Below are positions 18,367-24,572 of a stretch of DNA of 32,659 nt, piece after piece. The DNA comes from Bifidobacteriaceae bacterium (GTDB lineage Bacteria; Actinomycetota; Actinomycetes; Actinomycetales; WQXJ01): assembly GCA_031257375.1 (NCBI GenBank), contig JAIROU010000146.1, forward strand, positions 1 through 32,659, in the 5' to 3' direction. The notes beneath the pieces were generated by a model. It was not told where the DNA came from. It saw only the letters and a list, made by a program, of their open reading frames with translations, and did no database searches. Both the position numbers and the translations under genes were made by a program. The stretch's first letter is position 1, and each line of letters begins with the position of its first letter.

Positions 18367-18760
18367 GGGTTCCCCCGTCAGAGTCTTGCAGCGGCCATAT
18401 CGGCATTATCTGGATGAAAAACAAGTTGTCGTCATCGCCATCGACGCTCAAGGAATATGGTTCTTCGATAAACCCAAACGGGTCGATCAGTTTCTCGTCG
18501 TTCAACTGCCCGACGACAAACCCGATGGCCTCATCGGCGAAAACCTCGCCGGCCCCGGTCAAATCTTCGACCGCTGACCGCGCTGATTGCAAATCATCGC
18601 ACAACACGCAGACCAGCGCGCCATCGTCTGCCCGGTTGCCGACCACGAGCAATGCGACCTCGGCGTCGAACCAGCCCGGCTCGTCGTTTCGGCGGCGCTG
18701 GAAGCTGACATTCGTGATAGTGGTTTTCGGGCCGCCGTCTTGTCTCCACGTCAAGCGCAT
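18353..18760 (-). CDS. Unknown 135-aa acidic protein
   Basis: The start is set at MRLTWRQDGG because GGAGG lies 7 nt upstream, and because the preceding zinc-ribbon-like gene stops 1 nt before. The protein is acidic towards the C-terminus (SVDGDDDNLFF) and has two cysteines (VCVLCDD). It could be a small regulatory or decoy protein, but nothing in it identifies a function. Translationally coupled to genes on both sides. Confidence 0.72.
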   Translation of the reverse strand: MRLTWRQDGGPKTTITNVSFQRRRNDEPGWFDAEVALLVVGNRADDGALVCVLCDDLQSARSAVEDLTGAGEVFADEAIGFVVGQLNDEKLIDPFGFIEEPYSLSVDGDDDNLFFIQIMPIWPLQDSDGGTHGQA

Positions 18761-18761
18761 T

Positions 18762-19145
18762 TCAACGTCCTCCCAAACCTTCTTCGCAGGCGCCCGCGAA
18801 AAGAACGTGGCAATCCCGGCACACATAGTCCTCGTCCAGCATGAACGACGACTTGCAGAACACGCAGCTCACAAGCGCCCCCCGCGACGCATCGCCCATG
18901 GCGGTCAACTTGGCGGCGGCAGTCAGGTGGCAGACGCTCAACCTGGGCCTGGCGGGCCGCGCATCGCAGACGAAGCCGTCCGCGGGCAGCCACCGGCCAG
19001 CTCTGGGCGCCGACTTGGCCCGGTTCGCATCACCGCTCACAGCAAGTAGAACGAACGGGCCGTTGGCAAGTTTTCGACGCCTGACCCCACCCCAGGCGGG
19101 GGCGCTTGCGCACCAGGCGCCAGCTCGCGGCCGGGCCGCGGTCAA
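18762..19145 (-). CDS. Zinc-ribbon-like 127-aa protein
   Basis: The start is probably the TTG at 19145: it makes a TTGA overlap with the stop of the membrane-protein gene and has GAGAGG 8 nt upstream. An ATG at 18899 would leave only the last 45 residues. The C-terminal part has CVFC...VCRDC, two CxxC knuckles spaced like a small zinc ribbon. Further cysteines (FVCDA, SVCHL) lie ~25-40 residues before. The N-terminal half is basic and low in order. A nucleic-acid or protein-binding adaptor is possible. High GC at third positions upstream of the ATG supports the longer form. Confidence 0.6.
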   Translation of the reverse strand: MTAARPRAGAWCASAPAWGGVRRRKLANGPFVLLAVSGDANRAKSAPRAGRWLPADGFVCDARPARPRLSVCHLTAAAKLTAMGDASRGALVSCVFCKSSFMLDEDYVCRDCHVLFAGACEEGLGGR

Positions 19146-19354
19146 CGGGGAATCCTCTCACCGGGCGGCCCAACGGCCGCGAGCGGCGCGAGAACGATCA
19201 ACGCCAAAAGCCCGACCATCGTCACGCCATCCACCGGGTGGGATGGTCTCAGACAGACATCCAAAAGCAGGCCGACCAAGACGGCGAGCAAGAGGATCAA
19301 AGAAACCCATTGGCGGCGGCACGGATAGCTCCGCGTCTCAGCGAACACGGTCAC
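19142..19354 (-). CDS. Small two-TM membrane protein
   Basis: About 70 aa from the GTG at 19354, which overlaps the stop of the previous gene as GTGA. Two hydrophobic helices are clear (WVSLILLLAVLVGLLLDV and TMVGLLALIVLAPLAAVG), joined by a short loop CLRPSHPVDG. Basic residues before the first helix suggest N-in topology and a hairpin in the membrane. It could be a holin-like or anchoring protein; the sequence does not decide. Confidence 0.68.
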   Translation of the reverse strand: MTVFAETRSYPCRRQWVSLILLLAVLVGLLLDVCLRPSHPVDGVTMVGLLALIVLAPLAAVGPPGERIPR

Positions 19355-19914
19355 GAAAGCTCGTTCGCGATGTGGAGCAATCGACGCGCGATAGCCACCA
19401 CACCGTCCCAACCGGCCGCATTAAAGTCGGTGGTCAAATCTTTGACCTGGTGCCACGACCCGACCGACATATTGCGCGCGCGGTCGAAAACTTCGACCAG
19501 GGCGTAAACAGGGCGGTCGTCGTCCGGAGTGACATCCAAATCGAACGTGAGACCAGCCATGTTCAGCGCGTGAGCCACCTCTCGGACGCACCGGTCAAAC
19601 TCGCGGTCCCAAACCAAAGGCTCGCTCTGCTCGTCCAGCGAGTCGGGGTCCAACATCTCAAACGACGCCTCGTCAGATTCGATCGCGGCAAACAATTTGC
19701 GGCGGATTTCGGTGTCAGACACAACGGCCGGCGTTATCACTTCCTCCACCGACACAACCCGCCACGAGTCGGCGTCTGGAAACATCGAAATGTCGCAAGC
19801 CTCGGCCAGCGAGTCGGCTTGAACTACTTGTGTTTTGCGAAAAACACCTTTCATGCCGCGCGGCGCGCGCGGTTCGCCGCCGGTCTTTTCCAAGACCACA
19901 CGGTATCCGAACAT
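19351..19914 (-). CDS. Unknown 187-aa acidic protein
   Basis: The start is the ATG at 19914 (MFGYRVVLEKTGG) with GAAAGG 9 nt upstream; the longer track start lacks one. The protein is acidic, without cysteine clusters or membrane segments. The N-terminal ~60 residues (VQADSLAEACDISMFPDADSW) read like a small beta-alpha phage accessory domain, but I cannot name it. It follows a 101-bp gap with a hairpin and is coupled to the membrane protein downstream. Confidence 0.7.
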   Translation of the reverse strand: MFGYRVVLEKTGGEPRAPRGMKGVFRKTQVVQADSLAEACDISMFPDADSWRVVSVEEVITPAVVSDTEIRRKLFAAIESDEASFEMLDPDSLDEQSEPLVWDREFDRCVREVAHALNMAGLTFDLDVTPDDDRPVYALVEVFDRARNMSVGSWHQVKDLTTDFNAAGWDGVVAIARRLLHIANELS

Positions 19915-19950
19915 AAAGATCAACCTTTCTCTCAGTTGACAGTCAAAATC

Positions 19951-19972
19951 ATCTGGGCCAGATCGCCCAGAT
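19951..19972 (-). promoter_or_regulatory. Hairpin in a 101-bp operon gap, possible weak terminator
   Basis: ATCTGGGC-CAGATC-GCCCAGAT: perfect 8-bp arms with a 6-nt loop. On the minus strand it is followed by GATTTTGA, a short T-run, just upstream of the start of the 187-aa gene. It could cause partial termination or protect the mRNA end inside the operon. Confidence 0.4.
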
Positions 19973-20015
19973 AACGAACAGCTTTGCTGCGAAACTTCGC
20001 CGAGTCGGGCCGGCA

Positions 20016-20222
20016 TCACTGCGGCAGTCTCGTTCGCAGCCATTTCCCCGACCCCGCGTCGAGCTTTTCAACGACCCGCAAAGCGAAGTCGAGTTCGTCT
20101 GCGCTCACGCTCCCGGCTTGCATCAATTCCACAGCCGGCCCTGCGCCCAGCTTGGCCAACCCGATCAACGCCCGAAACTCATCCGCGGTCAACTCGATCA
20201 CAACCCGCTCATCCGCCATCAT
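20016..20222 (-). CDS. Unknown 68-aa protein
   Basis: The start is the first of two adjacent ATGs (MMADERVV), with GAAAGGG just upstream. Sequence such as VVIELTADEFRALIGLAKLGAGPAV followed by a second helix suggests a small helical domain. No recognised family. It lies 26 bp after the 213-aa gene and before the hairpin-containing gap. Confidence 0.65.
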   Translation of the reverse strand: MMADERVVIELTADEFRALIGLAKLGAGPAVELMQAGSVSADELDFALRVVEKLDAGSGKWLRTRLPQ

Positions 20223-20248
20223 CAAACCCTTTCCAATCGGATGCGCTC

Positions 20249-20890
20249 TCAAACATCGGCCACCAGGCCTGGAGGGTGTTTGCCTTGCCGAATGCTCACA
20301 GCGCGAACGCTTGTGACGCGCTCGGCCCCGCCGTCGCCAAAGGCGGCCTGATGCTGGCGCCTGGCCTGATCCCGGCTGTCAGCCCGCCAGCGGCGTGTCG
20401 CGGTCGGGGTCTCAACCTCGTAGACGGGATCGAGGGAGGCCACGGCCCAGCGCAGGCGTTTGACCGCGGAGTCAAGCCCGAGCCGCGAGGCCAGCTCGAT
20501 CTTGGCCTCCATCTCGTCCACGGTGGCCGAATCGGGCCACATGTCGTTTGACACGTCGAGGTCGAGCACCGGCAGCATCGGCTCGTTTTGCACCACACCG
20601 TTTTCGACCAGCGTGTAAAAATCGCCCGACGGGTTGACCAGATCTTGATGGGCGGCCAGGTCGCATCCGGCGGAACGCGCCACGGCTTGGACCGCCGCCG
20701 CCAAGGTGGCCAATTGGCCGCCCACGACCTGGGTCATCCGGTCGAAGCAGGCGGCGCAAACCGGGGCGCCGACCCGGCTTGGCGCGACCTGGGCGCCGCA
20801 CCAAGCCGGACGGCCGGGCAAAAACTCGTTCTCGCACGGCAGATGCCGAACAGGCGAATCAGGGGGCGGGCTTTCACCGATCGGCGTCAT
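20249..20890 (-). CDS. Unknown 213-aa protein with a Cys motif and a Trp/Arg-rich C-terminus
   Basis: The start is the ATG at 20890, in an ATGA overlap with the core-binding-repeat gene, with GGAGGGGG upstream. Cysteines at WCGAQ...VCAACFD may form a zinc site. The C-terminal third (RLRWAVASLDPVYEVETP...RRWRADSRDQARRQHQAAFG) is homologous to the pseudogene at 31133-31671. The element therefore holds an intact and a decayed copy of this domain, which suggests a real family with a conserved basic tail. Function unknown. Confidence 0.75.
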   Translation of the reverse strand: MTPIGESPPPDSPVRHLPCENEFLPGRPAWCGAQVAPSRVGAPVCAACFDRMTQVVGGQLATLAAAVQAVARSAGCDLAAHQDLVNPSGDFYTLVENGVVQNEPMLPVLDLDVSNDMWPDSATVDEMEAKIELASRLGLDSAVKRLRWAVASLDPVYEVETPTATRRWRADSRDQARRQHQAAFGDGGAERVTSVRAVSIRQGKHPPGLVADV

Positions 20891-22455
20891 AGTGTTCCCC
20901 CTCCGACAATCTCCAAGCAACGCGCGACATCATCCAGCCGATAGAGCTTGATCCGGTCGGGGCCGTAGGCGCCAACCGGTCGCAGATCCCGCCAAGCCTC
21001 GCCGATAGAAACCAGCCTTGGCGCGTCAAATGCCGCCTCGTCGCACCAAGGGCAATTCTTGGCCGGGCCAGGCTCAGCCGGGACGCGCCCGGCAAAGTCG
21101 TCCAACGGGCTGGCCTCGATGCGACCGGCGTTCACAGCCCAGTTGAAAAAGCGCCTTACCGCCGTGTCCTCTTGCCCGGTGGCATGGGCGGCGCACTCAT
21201 CGCTGGTCAACCAGGCGCGCAAATCATCACCGGTCAAACTCCAAGGCGAGCGGCCGGGGAAAAAGTCGCGCAACGGGTTGAGTTTCATCCGATAGCAGTT
21301 CACCGTGGCGACAGACAAACCTTCGACCACTATGGCGTTAGACCAGGCCCTAACCGGCTCGGCCCAAAAATCCCGGCTTTTAGGCGGGCGTTTGGCCGGG
21401 CCGTGTTTGACCGGGGCGTCCAACGGGCTGACTTCGATCTGGCCGGTGTCCACGCCCCAATCGAAGAAGCGCTTCAAGGCGATCTCTATCGGGGCGCTGT
21501 TGGTGACGCTGTTGTCTCTGGCCAACCAGGCGCGCAAATCATCATCGGTCAAACTCCAAGGCGAACGGTTGGCGAAAAACTTGCGCAACGAGCTCAAGCA
21601 TCCCCGATAGGTGCGGATCGTGGAAACCGACAAACCCTCGTCGAACATGGCGTCAGACCAAGCCCTGGCCGACTCAATCCAAAGATTGCCGTTTTTGGAC
21701 CGGCGCTTGGCCGAGCGTTTGGCGGGCCTGATCTGGACCTTGGTCGACTTGGCTTTCGGCTTGGCCGGTTCAGCCGGTTTGGCCGAAGGTCCGGCCGAGA
21801 ATTCAAGCGGATTAGAATCGGTTCGGCCTGCGGCCACAGCCCAGTTGAAAAAACGCCGCATCAACCAGCGCATCCGTTTGCGGTGCTCGTCAGACCAAGT
21901 GGTCGCCTCAAACCAGGCGTCCAACTCGGCGGCGGTCAAATCCCACGGGGAGCGCTCGGGGAAACTTTTCCGCAGCAGGCTGAACGACTGCTCGTAGCAA
22001 CGCATGGAGGCGGCGGACAAACCCCGCCCGCCCAGATGCGCCAGCCAATCCGCGATTGGTTTGGCCCAAAGGTCGCTTGGCGCCGGGTTCAACGCCACCC
22101 GCACATCGACGCTGACCGACGCGGTTTGCCGCCGCGGGGCGGCGGGCCGGGCGCGAAAGCCGGAGTTCGGCGCCGCCGGGTTGGACGCGACCAAAGCCTT
22201 GTCCGCCGCCCATCTGTAGAAATGGTCTAACGCTATGCGCGAGTCGACCGCCTGGGCGCCGCCCAGTTCAGCGAGATGGCGGTCGATGTCGCCGTCGGTG
22301 ATCGACCACGGCGAGCGTTGCGCGAACGCGCGGGAGAAACGGTTGAGACAATCCTGGTAGATCAGCAGAAGCTGAGCGCCAAGATTGCCGCGATAAGCCG
22401 ACGACCATTCGGCTATCGCGTTCGCCCATTCCAATGAGCCCAATGTTTTGGGCAT
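20887..22455 (-). CDS. Four tandem integrase-type core-binding (SAM-like) domains, no catalytic domain
   Basis: About 522 aa from the ATG at 22455 (MPKTLGS), with a perfect AAAGGAGG; the longer track start lies in the CRISPR repeats. Four copies of a ~85-aa unit begin near residues 7, 127, 255 and 358: W...W......GLS..T...Y...L..L..FF..RSPW.LT.DDL.AWL.......I..RFFNWAV..G.I..NPL. This is the N-terminal core-binding fold of tyrosine recombinases (four-helix, DNA-clamping). The catalytic R-HxxR-Y domain is absent, and the C-terminus (NCPWCDEAAFDAP onward) is short with a CxxC. Linkers between units 2 and 3 are Lys/Pro/Ala-rich. Inference: a multivalent DNA-binding protein that could bind iterated sites, perhaps the adjacent repeat arrays or an attachment or origin site. 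The promoter region of this gene is the same sequence that flanks the arrays. Confidence 0.78.
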   Translation of the reverse strand: MPKTLGSLEWANAIAEWSSAYRGNLGAQLLLIYQDCLNRFSRAFAQRSPWSITDGDIDRHLAELGGAQAVDSRIALDHFYRWAADKALVASNPAAPNSGFRARPAAPRRQTASVSVDVRVALNPAPSDLWAKPIADWLAHLGGRGLSAASMRCYEQSFSLLRKSFPERSPWDLTAAELDAWFEATTWSDEHRKRMRWLMRRFFNWAVAAGRTDSNPLEFSAGPSAKPAEPAKPKAKSTKVQIRPAKRSAKRRSKNGNLWIESARAWSDAMFDEGLSVSTIRTYRGCLSSLRKFFANRSPWSLTDDDLRAWLARDNSVTNSAPIEIALKRFFDWGVDTGQIEVSPLDAPVKHGPAKRPPKSRDFWAEPVRAWSNAIVVEGLSVATVNCYRMKLNPLRDFFPGRSPWSLTGDDLRAWLTSDECAAHATGQEDTAVRRFFNWAVNAGRIEASPLDDFAGRVPAEPGPAKNCPWCDEAAFDAPRLVSIGEAWRDLRPVGAYGPDRIKLYRLDDVARCLEIVGGGTL

Positions 22456-22477
22456 GGTTTCCTCCTTTGTGATAGAT

Positions 22478-22576
22478 AAACCTTGCAATCGTCGACCTGA
22501 AAGGGCATGGTTTGGCATCGCCGACCCGAATTTGATCCATTTATGCCGGGGCGGTTTAGCTGGTAATTGACGAATT
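22478..22576. repeat. Leader-like flanking sequence, copy 1
   Basis: This stretch starts TAAACCTTGCAATC and runs into the first repeat of array A. It is clearly similar to 22858-22972, sharing TAAACCTTGCA, GCCGAC.CGAA.TTGATC.ATTTA..CCGGGG and GTTTAGCT. It is also the 5' region of the core-binding-repeat gene, so it may combine a promoter for that gene with a leader for the array. Confidence 0.7.
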
Positions 22577-22841
22577 GTTGGACATTTGGCTCCCTGCCCA
22601 CTGGGCCACACCGATTGTTGTGAGACGATTACGACTTGAAATTGGACATTTGGCTCCCTGTCCACTGGGCCACACTTTCTCCACAATCTCAAAGAGTGGC
22701 AGTTGGATATTTGACGCCCTGCCCACCGGGCCATACCTCAATCTTTCCCAAAGGAATGCTGGTTGGACACTTGGCACCCTGCCCACTGGGCCACGCTGAC
22801 ATTAAATTGGACATTTGGCGTCCTGCCCACTGGACTACACC
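22577..22841. CRISPR. CRISPR array A, five repeats, partly degenerate
   Basis: Repeats (core TTGGACATTTGG..CCCTG.CCACTGGGCCACAC, 34 nt; a purine always precedes and a pyrimidine follows, so the unit may be 36 nt) start at 22578, 22642, 22703, 22763 and 22807. Core-to-core spacer lengths are 30, 27, 26 and only 10 nt. The first two copies are near-consensus. The third (GGATATTTGACG...CCGGGCCATAC) and the fifth (TGGACTACAC) carry changes, so this block looks older or is being lost. Adjacent to cas12m, which makes a CRISPR array the best reading. Confidence 0.85.
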
Positions 22842-22857
22842 GATTGTTGTGAGACGG

Positions 22858-22972
22858 TAAACCTTGCAGTCATCAATTGGAAAGGATGTGGTTCGACGTT
22901 GCCGACACGAACTTGATCTATTTACACCGGGGTGTCGCTTTGATCAGCCGTTTAGCTCGCGATCGATCAGTT
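22858..22972. repeat. Leader-like flanking sequence, copy 2
   Basis: A diverged copy of 22478-22576 with a ~17-bp insertion near GTCGCTTTGATCAGCC, running into the first repeat of array B. No ORF of note. Two homologous sequences each immediately before a repeat block suggest two separate leader-array units arising by duplication. Confidence 0.7.
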
Positions 22973-23250
22973 ATTGGACATTTGGCACCCTGCCCACTGG
23001 GCCACACTTGACCACGCGATCCACAATCAGCTTCACGTTGGACACTTGGTTCCCTGTCCACTGGGCCACACCAACATAGGCTTATCACGTTCCTGGTCGA
23101 ATTGGACATTTGGTTCCCTGTCCACTGGGCCACACCTGACCACGCGACCTATGTCAATCCAAGGTTGGACATTTGGTTCCCTGTCCACTGGGCCACACTT
23201 CGGCCTCCACGCAGCCCACACCCTTATATTGGGCATTTGGCGCCCTTGCG
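22973..23250. CRISPR. CRISPR array B, four intact repeats plus one truncated
   Basis: Repeat cores start at 22974, 23038, 23102 and 23165. A truncated copy at 23229 (TTGGGCATTTGGCGCCC, then diverging) lies inside the end of the 416-aa gene. Spacer lengths are 30, 30, 29 and 30 nt, regular as in a working array. Two spacers share their first ~12 nt (TGACCACGCGA). Repeat RNA can pair TGGACA with TGTCCA and GCCC with GGGC. Repeats 7-9 differ from the others at one paired position while keeping a pair or wobble. Orientation is uncertain: the degenerate end and leader copies favour plus, operon order with cas12m favours minus. Confidence 0.9.
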
Positions 23251-24474
23251 CCAGTTCGCGACTTTTTGTTCGAACGCCCAAGGCGAGGGCGGGCAGCCGG
23301 GCGCGTTCTTAGCCACGACTTTGGCGACCTCGGCCATCGTTTCCGCGCGCAATTCGTATGCGTGGCCGAGGCCGAGAGTGAGGGCGTCAATGATGTTGTC
23401 GATGTTTTGCCAAGTCCACAGGTGCCCGAAGGCGGCGGGGATGAGCGCGGCTTTGCCATCGTTCCACTCGCCCAGCCAACCCCCGGCGCTGGTCCAGCGC
23501 CAGACGAATCGGCCGTCGGTCAAGACTTCGACTTGACGGGCCAAAGAATCCCAATCGGAGTCTTCTAGAACCTCGAACATGAACTTGCGCCGGGAGTGCA
23601 ACATCAATGAGGCCGCGGCTTTGGCCGTGCTCTGATGGATTTGGACGGTCGCGGGGCCGAGCCGATGGCCGTAGCTGAGCGTCTTGGCGTCCCGGTCGAA
23701 CCAGGCGTTGGTCTCGTTCGCCAGCAGTTTCAGCGCGGCTCTGACGCGCGATTCCTCGGTGTTAGGGGTCGTCACTACGGCGCAGCGCATGACCTGGCCG
23801 CGTGGCGGGTTGATGGTCACGACCCAAGTGGTCTGCTCTGGAGTCGGCGGCGGATTCTCACGCCAGGCTGGGACCATTTGGACGAACTGCTCTGGACTAT
23901 CGGGACAGCCAAGGCCGCCCTCGGCCAAGCGGGCGACCACCGCCGCCGCTCGGCCCGGCGCAGATTTGAAGCGCCCCCAAGCCAGACGGCGGATCTGGCA
24001 AACTCCCCACAGGTGGCCGAAAATGGCGGGGACGAGCGCCCAGCCGTCTCGTCCAGTCCATCCGCCGCCGCTGTTCCACTCCCAGGCGAACTCGCCCGGC
24101 CCGCGCAACTCTTCAACCGCAAGGGCCAGTTCCGCCCAAGTCGGCTCATCGAGCGTTTTCAAACGGCAACCGTCCATCTTGAAGAATGCGGTCTCGTTGA
24201 TCAACGTGGCCGCGGCTGGGCCGGGGAGGGCTCTGGGGTACAAACCCCCGAAATAGTTGTCATTTCGGTCTCGGACTTCGTTCCAAGAGTCGAAGCTGGC
24301 GCGTGGGTCACATGTCAAGGCGCGGGCGGCGGCCAACTCGCCGGGGCGGCGGTCGGGCCAAGCGGATTGAACGGCCCACTCGTTTTTCGAGAAAGGGCCG
24401 ATGCGCAGCTCGGTCAAATCTTGATAATGACGGCGAGTGAACAAAGAGTAAGCGCAAATATGTTGGTCAGACAT
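23224..24474 (-). CDS. Unknown 416-aa internally duplicated protein between cas12m and the arrays
   Basis: The start is the ATG at 24474 (MSDQHICAY) with GGAG 5 nt upstream, 98 bp after cas12m; the first 166 codons of the track ORF are shadow. The protein is two related ~200-aa halves. Each has an AAA(T/S)L helix, then F.W.W.S.GGW.G...G.A.(V/L)(P)A.FGHLW, then a helical part ending GCP.SP..F.Q.V..WR. No nuclease, helicase or Cas1/Cas2 motif is visible. The last codons (GAKCPI) are made by a truncated CRISPR repeat. Position argues for an accessory part of the V-M locus, but it may be an unrelated gene that the array was built beside. Confidence 0.78.
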   Translation of the reverse strand: MSDQHICAYSLFTRRHYQDLTELRIGPFSKNEWAVQSAWPDRRPGELAAARALTCDPRASFDSWNEVRDRNDNYFGGLYPRALPGPAAATLINETAFFKMDGCRLKTLDEPTWAELALAVEELRGPGEFAWEWNSGGGWTGRDGWALVPAIFGHLWGVCQIRRLAWGRFKSAPGRAAAVVARLAEGGLGCPDSPEQFVQMVPAWRENPPPTPEQTTWVVTINPPRGQVMRCAVVTTPNTEESRVRAALKLLANETNAWFDRDAKTLSYGHRLGPATVQIHQSTAKAAASLMLHSRRKFMFEVLEDSDWDSLARQVEVLTDGRFVWRWTSAGGWLGEWNDGKAALIPAAFGHLWTWQNIDNIIDALTLGLGHAYELRAETMAEVAKVVAKNAPGCPPSPWAFEQKVANWRKGAKCPI

Positions 24475-24572
24475 TTTTCTCCATCTCGGGCACTCGGTCG
24501 GGCTTTGGCCAACACCTCGACCGTGGTCTCGTTCAGCGCGCGCCAAGTGGAACGAGGCTTTGATCGCCCGGT

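Noticed and set aside
22556-23312. Short ORFs of 60-112 aa across the repeat arrays
   Set aside because: They translate the repeats (recurring WPSGQGAKCP or CPLGHT); no ribosome sites or independent signals.
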